Shown here: positions 53,746 through 64,000 of the stretch, in pieces
Numbering within the stretch: the stretch's first letter is position 1
Layout of the letters: the number at the start of each line of letters is the position of its first letter
Source of the DNA: a bacterium
Lineage (GTDB): Bacteria > Desulfobacterota > Binatia > HRBIN30 > CADEER01
Reading direction: 5' to 3'
Length of the DNA: 64,000 nt
Assembly (NCBI GenBank): GCA_030430165.1
Contig: JAUIGL010000004.1
Coordinates: 112,612 to 176,611 of the forward strand
Notes under the pieces: generated by a model
Told to the model about the DNA's origin: nothing
Database searches by the model: none
Seen by the model: only the letters and a program-made list of their open reading frames with translations
Position numbers and translations under genes: made by a program

Positions 53746-54549
53746 TTACAAGCCGAGGACGTCGGCCATCGAGTAGAGGCCTCTGTCGCGCTTGCCGAGC
53801 CAGATGCCGGCGCGCACCGCGCCGCGCGCCAGGCAGTCGCGGTTCGAGGCTCGATGGGTCAGCTCGATGCGCTCGCCGAGGCCGGCGAAGATCACGGTGT
53901 GGTCGCCGACGACGTCGCCGCCGCGCAGCGTCATGATGCCGATCTCCTGGTCGGTGCGAGCGCCGACCATGCCCTCGCGGGCGAGCACCGCGGTCTCGTC
54001 GAAGTCGCGTCCGGAGCCGCTCGCCACCGCCCGGCCGAGGGCGAGAGCGGTGCCGCTCGGCGCGTCGACCTTGTTGCGGTGGTGCATTTCGACGATTTCC
54101 GGGTCGAATCCCTCATTGAGAGTCGCTGCCGCGGATTCGACCAGCTTGAGCAGGACGTTGACCCCGACGCTCATGTTGGGAGCGAAGACGACGCGGGTTT
54201 GCGGCGCCAGCCGGCGTAGCTCGGCGAGCTGGTCGGGGTCGAGTCCGGTGGTGCCGATGGCGATTCCGGCGCCGCGCTCGGCGGCGATCCGCAGGTGGGC
54301 GAGGGATGCCTCCGGAACCGTGAAGTCGAGGGCCACTGTCTCCGGCTCGGCGACGGCGGCGTAGTCGTCGCCGACCTCGATGCCGATCTCGCCGATGCCG
54401 GCCAGGGTGCCGGCGTCGCTGCCGACCGCCGCATTGCCCGCGCCCTCGATCGCCGCGTGCAGCCGGGTCTCGGGGTTGTCGTGCACCAGGCGGGTGATGG
54501 CGCGGCCCATGCGTCCGGCGGCGCCGCAAACGACGATCGGTACGGTCAT
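53746..54549 (-). CDS. dapB: 4-hydroxy-tetrahydrodipicolinate reductase
   Basis: A 267-residue NAD(P)H-dependent reductase in lysine/diaminopimelate synthesis. The dinucleotide fold shows VPIVVCGAAGRMGRAITRLV, and FAPNMSVGVNVLLKLVESAA leads to the catalytic histidine region VEMHHRNKVDAPSGTALALG (HH with the KxDAPSG substrate loop). Length is normal. The gene sits 10 bases downstream of dapA. Part of the dapF-dapA-dapB set on the minus strand. Confidence 0.97.
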   Translation of the reverse strand: MTVPIVVCGAAGRMGRAITRLVHDNPETRLHAAIEGAGNAAVGSDAGTLAGIGEIGIEVGDDYAAVAEPETVALDFTVPEASLAHLRIAAERGAGIAIGTTGLDPDQLAELRRLAPQTRVVFAPNMSVGVNVLLKLVESAAATLNEGFDPEIVEMHHRNKVDAPSGTALALGRAVASGSGRDFDETAVLAREGMVGARTDQEIGIMTLRGGDVVGDHTVIFAGLGERIELTHRASNRDCLARGAVRAGIWLGKRDRGLYSMADVLGL

Positions 54550-54559
54550 CGGTCGGTCC

Positions 54560-55441
54560 TTACTGCAGCAGTCCCGCCTCGACCAGCGCGGCGCGCAGCA
54601 CGGTTCGAGACGAGTCGGTAAGCGTGGTCAGCGGCAGCCGCAGCTCGTCGCTGCAGAAGCCCAACATCGACATCGCCGCCTTGACCGGGATCGGGTTGGT
54701 CTCGACGAACAGCGCCCGCATCAGCGGCAGCAGGGCGAAATGCTCCTTGCGCGCGGTGGTGAAGTCGCCGGCCGCGGCGGCGGCTACCGAGCGCGCGCTC
54801 TGCGCCGGGGCGACGTTGGCGATGACCGAGATGACGCCGACCGCGCCGACCGCCATCAGCGGCAGGGTGAGCGAATCGTCGCCCGAGTAGATGTCGAGCG
54901 ACTCGCCGCACAGCCGGCTCACCTCCTGCGCCTCGTCGAGCGATCCGGTCGCTTCCTTGAGACCGATGATACCATCGAGCTCGGCCAGCCGGGCGATCGT
55001 CTTGGCCTCGATCTTGGATCCCGTGCGCCCGGGGATGTTGTAGACGATCAACGGCATCCCGGTCTGCTCGGCGATGTGCTTGTAGTGCTGGTAGATGCCT
55101 TCCTGGGTCGGCTTGTTGTAGTAGGGCGAGATCAACAACGCCGCGGCGGCGCCGGCGCGCTTGGCGGAAGCGGTGAGCGCGACCGCCTCGCGGGTCGAGT
55201 TCGATCCGGTTCCGGCGATCACCGGAACCCGGCCGGCGGAGATGGCGACCACCTTCTCGACCACCTGGACGTGCTCGGCGTGGGTCAGGGTTGCCGATTC
55301 GCCGGTGCTGCCGCAGGGGACCAGCGCCGAGGTCCCGTTTTCGAGCTGGTGCTCGACGATCTTCTCGAGCGCCGCTTCGTCGATCCCGCCGTCGCGAAAC
55401 GGCGTGATCAGGGCGGTCATCGAGCCCGAGAAGCGGCTCAT
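54560..55441 (-). CDS. dapA: 4-hydroxy-tetrahydrodipicolinate synthase
   Basis: A 293-residue class I aldolase that condenses pyruvate and aspartate semialdehyde. FSGSMTALITPFRDGGIDEA begins the barrel, VPCGSTGESATLTHAEHVQV holds the substrate threonines, LLISPYYNKPTQEGIYQHYK has the catalytic tyrosine, and the Schiff-base lysine lies in DGIIGLKEATGSLDEA. ATG 55441 overlaps the dapF stop by 4 bases. Length is normal. It is translationally coupled to dapF. Confidence 0.97.
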   Translation of the reverse strand: MSRFSGSMTALITPFRDGGIDEAALEKIVEHQLENGTSALVPCGSTGESATLTHAEHVQVVEKVVAISAGRVPVIAGTGSNSTREAVALTASAKRAGAAAALLISPYYNKPTQEGIYQHYKHIAEQTGMPLIVYNIPGRTGSKIEAKTIARLAELDGIIGLKEATGSLDEAQEVSRLCGESLDIYSGDDSLTLPLMAVGAVGVISVIANVAPAQSARSVAAAAAGDFTTARKEHFALLPLMRALFVETNPIPVKAAMSMLGFCSDELRLPLTTLTDSSRTVLRAALVEAGLLQ

Positions 55442-56283
55442 TGCGACACCTCGATAATGCCGCTGAACACTTCCTCGGCGGCTCCGGTCATGAAGACGTG
55501 CTCGTCGGACTCTCGCCACTCGATGCGCAGGTCGCCACCGTTGAGATGCACGGTGGCGTTGCGCTCGCTGTGACCGTTGAGCACGGCGGCGACCAGCACG
55601 GCGCAGGCGCCGGTGCCGCAGGCGGCGGTCTCACCGGAGCCTCGCTCCCATACGCGCATGGTGAGCGATGCCGGACCGTCGACCCGCACGAACTCGGTGT
55701 TGACGCCCTCGGGAAAGAACGGGTGGGTCTCGAAGGCGGGGCCGATGGCGGGCAAGTCGAGTCCGGCAACTTCGTCGACGAAGAGCACGCAGTGCGGATT
55801 GCCCATCGACACGCAGGTGACGCGCCGTGTCTCGCCGGCGACTTCGAGCTCGCCGTCGACGACTCTGCCCTCGGCGGCGATGGGGATGCTCGGCCCGTCG
55901 AGGATCGGTGCGCCCATGTCGACGGTGGCCTCGCGCACCACCTCGCCGTCGAGGTGCAGCACGATCTCCTTGATCCCGGCGTCGGTCTCGACGCGCATCG
56001 GATTGGCGCGCGTCAAGCCGTGCTCGTAGGCGTACTTGGCGACACAGCGGATGCCGTTGCCGCACATCTTCCCGCGGCTGCCGTCGGCGTTGTACATCTC
56101 CATGCGACAGTCGGCGCTGTCCGATGGCTGGATGATGATCAGTCCGTCCGAGCCGATCCCAGTGTTGCGCGGGCTCACGCGGCGCGCCAGCGCCGGCGGA
56201 TCGGCGATCGAATGGGCGAAACCGTCGATGTAGACGTAGTCGTTGCCGATGCCGTGCATCTTGGTGAAGGGAACCAGGGCCAT
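55438..56283 (-). CDS. dapF: Diaminopimelate epimerase
   Basis: A 281-residue cofactor-independent epimerase converting LL- to meso-diaminopimelate for peptidoglycan and lysine. Both catalytic cysteines are present: GKMCGNGIRCVAKYAYEHG and ETAACGTGACAVLVAAVLNG. It starts LVPFTKMHGIGNDYVYIDGF; ATG 56283 is preferred over an upstream ATG at 56313. dapA overlaps its stop. lysA, which in some relatives stands next to dapF, is not between it and the lipoprotein gene here. Confidence 0.97.
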   Translation of the reverse strand: MALVPFTKMHGIGNDYVYIDGFAHSIADPPALARRVSPRNTGIGSDGLIIIQPSDSADCRMEMYNADGSRGKMCGNGIRCVAKYAYEHGLTRANPMRVETDAGIKEIVLHLDGEVVREATVDMGAPILDGPSIPIAAEGRVVDGELEVAGETRRVTCVSMGNPHCVLFVDEVAGLDLPAIGPAFETHPFFPEGVNTEFVRVDGPASLTMRVWERGSGETAACGTGACAVLVAAVLNGHSERNATVHLNGGDLRIEWRESDEHVFMTGAAEEVFSGIIEVSQ

Positions 56284-56348
56284 CGCAATGCAGCTAGCAC
56301 GAGGCGCCGACAACGTGAAGCCGGTCGGTGTCGACGTTCGTCGAAGTG

Positions 56349-56813
56349 CTATTCGGGCGCCGCCGGAGGATCGCCCGAGACCTCGAGAATCCGTTTGATC
56401 TCGATCGGACCGGCGGGCGCGCTGAGGTCTTCGTCCAGGGTGTAGGCGATCACCTGGTAGTAATAGATTTCGCCGATGTCGACCTCGGGGTCGGTCCAGG
56501 AAAAGGTCTTGGCGCGGCGGAAACGCTCGCGGTCGTCGACTTCGATCTGGTGAATCAGGCGGAAGCCGCAGCAGGCGCGGCGGCGCTCGATGCGGAAGCC
56601 CGCCAGGTCGAGCATCTGGCTGCGGTCGACGTAGCGCGTCGGGCGTTCCCAGCGCAGCTCGATTCCGTTGGTGGTGTTGGTGACGCTCAGCGCGCGCACG
56701 GTTTCGGGGGCGATCAGGTCGGGCGGACGCACCGCCGTCTTGCGGCCGCAGGCGCCGCCCGCCAGCAGCGCAACCGCGAGCAGCAGGCCGACCGCGCCGA
56801 CGGATCGCCTCAT
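56349..56813 (-). CDS. LptM-like N-terminus lipoprotein with fibronectin-type segment
   Basis: A 154-residue lipoprotein: signal VGAVGLLLAVALLAGGAC with a lipobox (GGAC), then CGRKTAVRPPDLIAPETVRA, close to the CGxKGPLxxP motif of LptM (YifL), which helps LptD assembly in Enterobacteria. The gene sits between argH and dapF, matching the place of yifL near lysA-dapF in Proteobacteria. Unlike LptM it continues with about 110 residues resembling a fibronectin type III domain (TNGIELRWERPTRY, GFRIERRRACCGFRL, GEIYYYQVIAYTLDEDLSAP). Its ATG overlaps the argH stop. The function of the extra domain is unknown. Confidence 0.8.
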   Translation of the reverse strand: MRRSVGAVGLLLAVALLAGGACGRKTAVRPPDLIAPETVRALSVTNTTNGIELRWERPTRYVDRSQMLDLAGFRIERRRACCGFRLIHQIEVDDRERFRRAKTFSWTDPEVDIGEIYYYQVIAYTLDEDLSAPAGPIEIKRILEVSGDPPAAPE

Positions 56814-58219
56814 GGGTTGAGTTTTTTGCGGCGCAGTCGCCGGCGCACGTTGGCCGGTGCAGTGCCGCCCGGGGCGCTGCGCCGGCCGACCGCGGCTTCG
56901 GCGGTGAGCCACTCGAGCACGTCCTCCTCGAAGGCGTCGGAGAAGGCGCGCAGCTCGTCGAGGGTGAGCGTGGTCAGCGATCGGCCGTCGGCGATCGCCT
57001 TGCGAACCACCGCGCCGACGACTCCGTGGGCGTCGCGAAACGGCACGCCGCGCGTCGCCAGGTAATCGGCGAGCTCGGTGGCCAGCGTGTAGCCGGCGTC
57101 GGCGGCCTCGCGCATGCGGTCGGCGCGAACCCGCAGCCTGGGCACCATCGCCGCCATCACCGCCAGCGAGGCGAGCAGGGTGTCGACCGCGTCGAAGAGC
57201 GGCGCCTTGTCCTCCTGCAGGTCGCGGTTGTAGGCGAGCGGCAGACCCTTGAGGGTGGTGAGCAATGCCATCAGGCTGCCGTAGACGCGCCCGGTCTTGC
57301 CGCGCACCAACTCGGCGACGTCGGGGTTCTTCTTCTGCGGCATCATCGAGCTGCCGGTGGCGAAGGCGTCGGGCAGCTCGATGAATCCGAAGTGCGGTGA
57401 CGCCCACAGCACGATCTCGTCGGCGAGCCGGCTGAGGTGCATCGCCAGGATCGAGCCGGCGCCGAGAAACTCGAGGGCGAAGTCGCGGTCGCTGACCGTA
57501 TCGAGGCTGTTCTCGGTGACGCCGTCGAAGCCGAGCTCGCGCGCCACCATGGCACGGTCGATCGAGAAGGTGGTGCCGGCCAGCGCGCCGGCGCCGAGCG
57601 GCAGCACGTTGATGCGGGTGCGGCAGTCTTTGAGCCGCGCCTCGTCGCGATCCAGCATCTCGATGTAGGCGAGCAGGTGGTGGCCGAAGAGAACCGGCTG
57701 CGCCGGCTGCAGATGGGTGTAGCCGGGCATGATGACGCCGGCGTGGGCGCGCGCCAGCTCGGCCAACGCCTGTTGCAGCGCGACGATGCGATCGCACAGC
57801 TCGTCGACGACGTCGCGCATATAGAGCCGCAGGTCGAGCGCGACCTGGTCGTTGCGCGACCGCGCGGTGTGCAGCTTGCCGCCGACCGGCCCGACTTTTT
57901 CGATCAGCCGGCGCTCGATCGCCATGTGCACGTCTTCGTCGCTGGGTAGCTCGCGGAAGCGATCGCTGGCGAACTCCTTCTCGATCGCCTGCAGTCCGCC
58001 GACGATGCGGTCGCGGTCGGCGGTGCTGATGATCTTCTGCTTGGCGAGCATGCGGCAGTGCGCGATGCTGCCGGCGATGTCCTGGGCGTAGAGCCTGCGG
58101 TCGACCGGAAACGACGTGGTGAAGGCGTCCACCAGCGGATCCGTCGCCTCTTCCATCCTGCCCGCCCAGGCCTTGTGCCCGGGCGACTTGCGCGCTGCTT
58201 TCTTTCTCGAAGCCGTCAT
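56810..58219 (-). CDS. argH: Argininosuccinate lyase
   Basis: A 469-residue fumarase-superfamily enzyme splitting argininosuccinate into arginine and fumarate, the last step of arginine synthesis. AWAGRMEEATDPLVDAFTTS begins the fold, HTARSRNDQVALDLRLYMRD is the substrate signature, MPGYTHLQPAQPVLFGHHLL holds the catalytic histidine, and GSSMMPQKKNPDVAELVRGK is the family signature with the catalytic serine. The N-terminus has a short basic stretch (KKAARKSPG). The stop overlaps the lipoprotein ATG. argG lies 66 bases upstream. Confidence 0.97.
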   Translation of the reverse strand: MTASRKKAARKSPGHKAWAGRMEEATDPLVDAFTTSFPVDRRLYAQDIAGSIAHCRMLAKQKIISTADRDRIVGGLQAIEKEFASDRFRELPSDEDVHMAIERRLIEKVGPVGGKLHTARSRNDQVALDLRLYMRDVVDELCDRIVALQQALAELARAHAGVIMPGYTHLQPAQPVLFGHHLLAYIEMLDRDEARLKDCRTRINVLPLGAGALAGTTFSIDRAMVARELGFDGVTENSLDTVSDRDFALEFLGAGSILAMHLSRLADEIVLWASPHFGFIELPDAFATGSSMMPQKKNPDVAELVRGKTGRVYGSLMALLTTLKGLPLAYNRDLQEDKAPLFDAVDTLLASLAVMAAMVPRLRVRADRMREAADAGYTLATELADYLATRGVPFRDAHGVVGAVVRKAIADGRSLTTLTLDELRAFSDAFEEDVLEWLTAEAAVGRRSAPGGTAPANVRRRLRRKKLNP

Positions 58220-58285
58220 CGTTCCCCGGGGTATAGCGAAATCTCGGTCAATGGACAGCGCCGCCGGGCCGGCGGGCGCGCGGGC

Positions 58286-59491
<1,206 letters not shown>

Positions 59492-59505
59492 GGGATCTCC
59501 GTGCT

Positions 59506-60432
59506 TCAGGCGCTGCGCAACAGCTGGTCGTTCAACCAGACGAGGATGGCTTTCTGTACGTGGAGGCGGTTCTCGGCTTGGTCGAAGATGATCGAGGCCG
59601 GGCCGTCGATGACCTCGGCGGTGACTTCCTCGCCGCGGTGTGCGGGGAGGCAGTGCATGACCAGCGCGTCGGACTTGGCAGCCTTCATCGCCTTGGCGTT
59701 GAGCTGGAACGGAGCGAAGACCTGCTTGCGCTCCTCGGCTTCCTCCTCCTGGCCCATGCTCGCCCAGACGTCGGTGTAGGCGACATCGGCGCCGTCGAGC
59801 GCTTCGCCGGGATCGTTGGTGACCAGCACGTCGGCGCCGTCCTCGCGCGCCGCTTGCAGCACGCCGGCGTCGGGCTCGTAGCCTTTTGGGCAGGCCAGGG
59901 CGAAGCGAAAGCCGAAGCGCGCGGCGGCGCCGATCCAGGAATTGGCCATGTTGTTGCCGTCGCCGAGGAAGGCGATGCGCTGTCCGTCGAGCGAGCCGCG
60001 GCGTTCGCGCACGGTGAAGCAGTCGCTCAGCACCTGGCACGGGTGCAGCAAGTCGGACAGCCCGTTGATGATCGGGACGCTGGCGTACTTGGCGAGCTCG
60101 AGCTGCGACGCATGGCTCATGGTTCGCGCCATGATGAAGTCGACCAGACGATCGAGGTTGCGCGCGATGTCGGCGACGGTCTCGCGTTCGCCCAGCCGAA
60201 TGTCGGTCGGCGTCAGATAGACCGCATAGCCGCCCAGTTGGGTCATGCCGACCTGAAACGTCACCCGCGTGCGCAGGCTCGGTTTCTCGAAGATCATGGC
60301 CAGGGTCTTGCCGGCGACCAGCGGCGTGCGCTGGCCCGACTTGAGCTCGCGTTTGAGTCGCTCGGCGAGGCCGAGGATTTCCTCGAGCTCCTCCCGGGTC
60401 AGGTCTGCAATCGCGATGAAGTCGCGCTTCAT
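59506..60432 (-). CDS. argF: Ornithine carbamoyltransferase
   Basis: A 308-residue anabolic carbamoyltransferase producing citrulline. Carbamoyl phosphate is bound by [20 protein letters not shown] (SxRTR), and [20 protein letters not shown] and [20 protein letters not shown] (HPxQ) are intact. The ornithine site is [20 protein letters not shown], with [16 protein letters not shown] carrying the catalytic cysteine. It overlaps the argD stop by 4 bases. Confidence 0.97.
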   Translation of the reverse strand: MKRDFIAIADLTREELEEILGLAERLKRELKSGQRTPLVAGKTLAMIFEKPSLRTRVTFQVGMTQLGGYAVYLTPTDIRLGERETVADIARNLDRLVDFIMARTMSHASQLELAKYASVPIINGLSDLLHPCQVLSDCFTVRERRGSLDGQRIAFLGDGNNMANSWIGAAARFGFRFALACPKGYEPDAGVLQAAREDGADVLVTNDPGEALDGADVAYTDVWASMGQEEEAEERKQVFAPFQLNAKAMKAAKSDALVMHCLPAHRGEEVTAEVIDGPASIIFDQAENRLHVQKAILVWLNDQLLRSA

Positions 60433-61610
60433 GGCACCAGCACCTCCGCTAGTATTTCCAGCGCACGGTCGACCTCATCGGCGCTGACGGTCAGCGGCGG
60501 CGCCAGGCGCAGCACGTTGCCGCCGGTGGTGTTGATGATCAGTCCGCGCTCGCGGCAGCGGTCGACCGCGGCGGCTCCGGGTCGGGTCAGCGCCGCCGCG
60601 ACCAGCAGGCCGCGGCCGCGGGCGCTTTCGACGACGCCACGCCCGGCCAACCCCTGCAGGCCTTCGAGCAGCCGTGCACCCATGCGCTTGCAGTTGTCGA
60701 GCAACCGGTCGCGTTCGATGGTCTCGAGCACCGCCAGCGCCACCGCGCTGGCCAGAGCATTGCCGCCGAAGGTCGAGCCGTGCGAACCGGCGGTGAAGCT
60801 GGCGGCGGTCGGTTCGGATGCCAACATGGCGCCGACCGGGAAGCCGCTGCCGAGTCCCTTGGCGAGGCTGATGATGTCCGGGCGCACGTCTTCGTTCTGA
60901 TAGGCGTACAGCTCTCCGGTGCGGCCGATCCCGGTCTGAACCTCGTCGAAGATGAGTAGCAGGTCGCGCCGGTCGCAGAGGTCGCGCAGTGCGTGCAGAT
61001 AGCCGGCTGGCGGAACCACGACTCCGCCCTCGCCGAGAATCGGCTCGACCATCACCGCGATGGTGCGTTCGCTGATCGCCGCCTCGACCGCGTCGACGTC
61101 GCCGAACTCGGCATAGCGGAATCCGCCCTGGGTCGGCTCGAAGCCGACCCGGACTTTTTCCTGACCGGTGGCGGCGATGGTCGCCAGGGTGCGGCCGTGG
61201 AACGATCCGAGAGCGGTAATGATCTCGTAGCGCCCGCCGCCGGCTTCGTGGCCGTGCTTGCGCGCCAGCTTGATCGCCGCCTCGTTGGCTTCGGCGCCGC
61301 TGTTGCAGAGGAAGGCGCGGTCGGCGAACGACGACTCGACCAGGCGCTGGGCGAGCAGCGCCTGCGGCTCGCAGTAGTGCAGGTTGGAGACGTGGAAGAT
61401 CTCCCGCGACTGCTTGGCCAGCGCCTCGACCAGCGCCGGGTGGCAGTGTCCGAGCGAGGTGACGACGGTGCTCGAGAAGAAGTCGAGGTACTCGCGTCCG
61501 TCCGCATCCCAGACGCGGGTGCCCTCGCCGCGCACCAGGGCGAGTGGCGCGCGCGCGTAGGTTGGAAACAAATAGCGGTCGCTGAGCTCTTGGATGGCTT
61601 TGCTGTTCAT
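60429..61610 (-). CDS. argD: Acetylornithine aminotransferase
   Basis: A 393-residue class III PLP aminotransferase converting N-acetylglutamate semialdehyde to acetylornithine, possibly also acting in lysine synthesis. [20 protein letters not shown] and [20 protein letters not shown] open the enzyme, [20 protein letters not shown] binds the cofactor, [20 protein letters not shown] carries the DEVQ aspartate, and the PLP lysine is in [21 protein letters not shown] 61610 lies 19 bases downstream of argB. The stop overlaps argF. Confidence 0.96.
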   Translation of the reverse strand: MNSKAIQELSDRYLFPTYARAPLALVRGEGTRVWDADGREYLDFFSSTVVTSLGHCHPALVEALAKQSREIFHVSNLHYCEPQALLAQRLVESSFADRAFLCNSGAEANEAAIKLARKHGHEAGGGRYEIITALGSFHGRTLATIAATGQEKVRVGFEPTQGGFRYAEFGDVDAVEAAISERTIAVMVEPILGEGGVVVPPAGYLHALRDLCDRRDLLLIFDEVQTGIGRTGELYAYQNEDVRPDIISLAKGLGSGFPVGAMLASEPTAASFTAGSHGSTFGGNALASAVALAVLETIERDRLLDNCKRMGARLLEGLQGLAGRGVVESARGRGLLVAAALTRPGAAAVDRCRERGLIINTTGGNVLRLAPPLTVSADEVDRALEILAEVLVP

Positions 61611-61629
61611 GGGGTGAGAACCCGGTGCG

Positions 61630-62520
61630 TCACTTGGCGACGACCTGGGTGCCGACTCCTTCCGGAGTGAAGATCTCGAGCAGCACCGCGTGCTCGACGC
61701 GACCGTCGATGATGTGGGTCTTGCCGACGCCGCGCGCCAGCGCATCGAGGCAGCATTCGACTTTCGGGATCATGCCGCCGTCGATCACCCCTTCGGCGAT
61801 CAACTCGCCGGCGCGGGTGGAATTGATACTGGCGATGACCTTGCCGTCGGCGCCGCGGATACCCTCGACGTCGGTGAGCAGGACCAGCTTCTCGGCACCG
61901 AGCGCGGCGGCGATGTGCGAGGCCACCAGGTCGGCGTTGATGTTGTAGGTGAAGCCCTGCTCGTCGGCGCCCACCGGCGCGATCACCGGGATGTAGCCGG
62001 TGTCGTCGAGCGCGTCGATCACCGAGGGGTCGATGCGGTTGACGGTGCCGACCAGGCCGATGTCTTCCGGCGCCGTGTCACCGCCGCTGAGCTCCAGCTT
62101 GTGGGCGCGAATCAGGCGACCGTCCTTGCCGGAGAGGCCGACGGCGCGCCCGCCGTGCTGGTTGATCATGCGCACGATCGCCTTGTTGACCTTGCCGACC
62201 AGCACCATCTCGACGACGTCCATCGTCGCCTCGTCGGTGACCCGCATGCCGCGCACGAAGCGCGACTCGATGCCGAGCTTCTTCAGCATCGAGCCGATCT
62301 GCGGCCCGCCTCCGTGCACGATCACCGGGTTCATCCCGGTGTACTTCAGCAGCACGATGTCGCGCGCGAAGCTCTCCTGCAGCGCCTCGTCGACCATGGC
62401 GTGGCCGCCGTACTTGATGACGATGGTCGCGCCGTTGAAGCGTTGGATGTAGGGGAGGGCTTCGAGCAGGACCTTGGCCTTGGCGGCCGGATTCGCTTCG
62501 CCCTTTTTCGCCGGACTCAT
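61630..62520 (-). CDS. argB: Acetylglutamate kinase
   Basis: A 296-residue amino acid kinase phosphorylating N-acetylglutamate, the committed and usually arginine-regulated step. Motifs: [40 protein letters not shown] (substrate glycine loop), [20 protein letters not shown], and [20 protein letters not shown] plus [20 protein letters not shown] (nucleotide site). The N-terminal extension before the fold is typical of arginine-sensitive forms. It starts 39 bases after hslU. Confidence 0.97.
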   Translation of the reverse strand: MSPAKKGEANPAAKAKVLLEALPYIQRFNGATIVIKYGGHAMVDEALQESFARDIVLLKYTGMNPVIVHGGGPQIGSMLKKLGIESRFVRGMRVTDEATMDVVEMVLVGKVNKAIVRMINQHGGRAVGLSGKDGRLIRAHKLELSGGDTAPEDIGLVGTVNRIDPSVIDALDDTGYIPVIAPVGADEQGFTYNINADLVASHIAAALGAEKLVLLTDVEGIRGADGKVIASINSTRAGELIAEGVIDGGMIPKVECCLDALARGVGKTHIIDGRVEHAVLLEIFTPEGVGTQVVAK

Positions 62521-62559
62521 CCGGCGCGCCGTGTCGCGACGCCGGCAGGCGCGGCGACT

Positions 62560-63894
62560 TCAGAGGATGTATCGGGACAGGTCTTCATCGGATACGACGC
62601 TCTCGAGACGCTGGCGAACTTCCGCCGCGTCGATCGCAACTTTGGTGTCGGACATTTCTGGCGCTTCGAAGGAGATCTGGTCAAGTAGTCTCTCCATGAC
62701 CGTGTGAAGACGGCGCGCGCCGATGTTTTCGGTTCGTTCGTTCACCCGCGCCGCGACGTCGGCGATCTCGGACACCGCTTCGTCGGTGAACTCGAGCTCG
62801 ATGCCCTCGGTCGCCAGCAGTGCCTGGTACTGCTTGAGCAGGGCGTTGTCGGGCTCGGTGAGGATGCGGATGAAGTCCTCTCGGGTGAGCGCGACCAGCT
62901 CGACGCGGGTCGGGAAGCGGCCCTGGAACTCGGGGATCAGGTCGGACGGCTTGCTGGTGTGAAAGGCGCCGGAGGCGATGAACAGGATGTGGTCGGTGCG
63001 CACTGCGCCGTGCTTGGTGTTGACCGTGCAGCCTTCCACGATCGGCAAAAGATCGCGCTGCACACCCTCGCGCGAAACGTCGGCGCCGCTGACCGCCTGG
63101 CGCGCCGCGATCTTGTCGATCTCGTCGACGAAGATGATGCCCGACTGCTCGACCCGGCGCACCGCTTCGCGAGTGACCGCTTCCATGTCGAGCAGATTGG
63201 CCGACTCTTCCTGGGCCAGCGCTTCGAGCGCGTCGGCGACGCTCAACGTCTGCTTGATGGTCTGCTTGGGCATCATGTTGGAGAACATGTCCTTGAGATT
63301 GAACTCCATCTCCTCCATGCCCTGCGGCGTCATGATCTCGACCATCGGCATTGCCGACTTGGTCGTCTCGAGCTCGACCTCGCGCTCGTCGAGCTTGCCG
63401 TCGCGCAACATCTTGCGCAGCTTCTCGCGTGTGTTGTTGCGAGCGTCCTCGCTCTCGGCGCTGCTGCCGGCGGAGCTCGGCCGCGGCAGCAGGAGGTCGA
63501 GGACCCGCTCTTCCGCCGCCTGTCGCGCCTGCACCGCGACCTTGGCGCGCTCCTCCTCGCGGACGATGGTGATGCCCTGCTCGATGAGGTCGCGGATCAT
63601 CGACTCGACGTCGCGCCCGACGTAGCCGACCTCGGTGAACTTGGTCGCCTCGACCTTGACGAACGGCGCCTGCGCCAGCCGCGCCAGACGGCGCGCGATC
63701 TCGGTCTTGCCGACCCCGGTCGGGCCGATCATGATGATGTTCTTCGGCGCGATCTCGTCGCGCAAGCTCTCGTCGACCTGCTGCCGCCGCCAGCGATTGC
63801 GCAAAGCGATCGCCACCGCCCGCTTGGCATTGCGCTGCCCAACGATGAACCGATCCAGCTCCGACACGATCTCGCGCGGCGTCATCTGGGTCAT
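62560..63894 (-). CDS. hslU: ATP-dependent protease ATPase subunit HslU (ClpY)
   Basis: A AAA+ unfoldase that feeds substrates to the HslV peptidase. It shows [20 protein letters not shown], Walker [21 protein letters not shown], the pore segment [16 protein letters not shown], a long I-domain, Walker [18 protein letters not shown], and the C-terminal RYIL tail that docks into HslV. Family comparison favours ATG 63894 (or 63885), giving about 444 residues. However, ATG 63945 has an AGGAGG 6 bases upstream and adds 17 residues, encoded by one copy of a 60-base duplication, so the true start is open. hslV is expected just beyond the right edge. Confidence 0.94.
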   Translation of the reverse strand: MTQMTPREIVSELDRFIVGQRNAKRAVAIALRNRWRRQQVDESLRDEIAPKNIIMIGPTGVGKTEIARRLARLAQAPFVKVEATKFTEVGYVGRDVESMIRDLIEQGITIVREEERAKVAVQARQAAEERVLDLLLPRPSSAGSSAESEDARNNTREKLRKMLRDGKLDEREVELETTKSAMPMVEIMTPQGMEEMEFNLKDMFSNMMPKQTIKQTLSVADALEALAQEESANLLDMEAVTREAVRRVEQSGIIFVDEIDKIAARQAVSGADVSREGVQRDLLPIVEGCTVNTKHGAVRTDHILFIASGAFHTSKPSDLIPEFQGRFPTRVELVALTREDFIRILTEPDNALLKQYQALLATEGIELEFTDEAVSEIADVAARVNERTENIGARRLHTVMERLLDQISFEAPEMSDTKVAIDAAEVRQRLESVVSDEDLSRYIL

Positions 63895-63901
63895 TTTGGT
63901 T

Positions 63902-64000
63902 TTGCCCCCGTGCGCGCTGCGCGCTCCGATGGGCTCGGCGACCATAGGCCGCCTCCTGGAATTGCCCCCGTGCGCGCTGCGCGCTCCGATGGGCTCGGCG
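63902..64000. repeat. 60-bp-period direct duplication around the hslU start
   Basis: A 39-base block occurs identically at 63902-63940 and 63962-64000; it begins TTGCCCCCGTGCGCGCTGCG and ends in GGGCTCGGCG. The 21 bases between them contain, on the minus strand, AGGAGG and the ATG at 63945. The duplicated block is in frame with hslU and has no stop in that frame. Confidence 0.85.

Overview
The window is GC-rich, densely coded chromosomal DNA with short spacers and many 4-bp ATGA/GTGA gene overlaps. No rRNA, tRNA, prophage, intact insertion sequence or CRISPR array was seen. The hslU-argBDFGH-lipoprotein-dapFAB order resembles what I recall from Geobacter-like 'Deltaproteobacteria'. Together with paired acyl-CoA dehydrogenases, a sulfotransferase, dockerin-tipped FG-GAP proteins and the high GC, it suggests an uncultured deltaproteobacterial-type lineage (Desulfobacterota, Myxococcota or Binatota-like). 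This placement is inference from gene order, not from a marker tree.

Left part (1-19.6 kb, all + strand). An envelope polysaccharide block (GT4, GT2, a small HTH protein and an NAD-dependent epimerase) ends at a repeat. A housekeeping run follows: sucD, ndk, rlmN, a diacylglycerol-kinase-like protein, mtnP and a PfkB kinase. Next come more sugar genes (a polyprenyl-phosphate GT2, UDP-glucose dehydrogenase and a UDP-glucuronate decarboxylase-like enzyme, i.e. UDP-glucose to UDP-glucuronate to UDP-xylose), lepA-lepB, and two secreted FG-GAP/VCBS proteins with dockerin-like tails on either side of a YqeY protein.

Middle (19.7-40 kb). An aminotransferase of the alanine/serine-glyoxylate type diverges from glcDEF, forming a glycolate to glyoxylate to amino acid module. 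Then come a sulfotransferase, an orphan histidine kinase, a TetR regulator, a DinG-type helicase with an N-terminal JAMM domain, aguB-aguA (agmatine to putrescine), nadA-nrtR with a palindrome over the nadA promoter, a MATE exporter, ATP-dependent pckA and a cyclase-like protein with a C-terminal YHS domain.

Right part (40-64 kb). A Phd-type antitoxin sits beside a decayed PIN toxin. A minus-strand operon carries a cyclotransferase-like protein, a PTPS homologue with a PTPS-III-like active site, a c-type cytochrome lipoprotein and pepA. Next are two acyl-CoA dehydrogenases, an M19-like lipoprotein, an intact Phd/VapC pair, a UvrD helicase, a TusA-like protein, a probable 27-residue membrane protein and folK. 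The long minus-strand hslU-argBDFGH-lptM-like-dapFAB cluster (arginine and diaminopimelate synthesis) reaches the right edge.

The spacers are full of short non-coding repeats: a roughly 255-bp inverted-repeat-ended element (three copies and a relative), a G-rich GATCTGGG family, a CCTTGCCAAGG-type family, several paired inverted repeats, and an array of hairpins with different but self-complementary stems near 49.6 kb. The best leads are the JAMM-helicase fusion, the PTPS-III-like enzyme, the NrtR operator, the cyclase-YHS fusion and the repeat elements.
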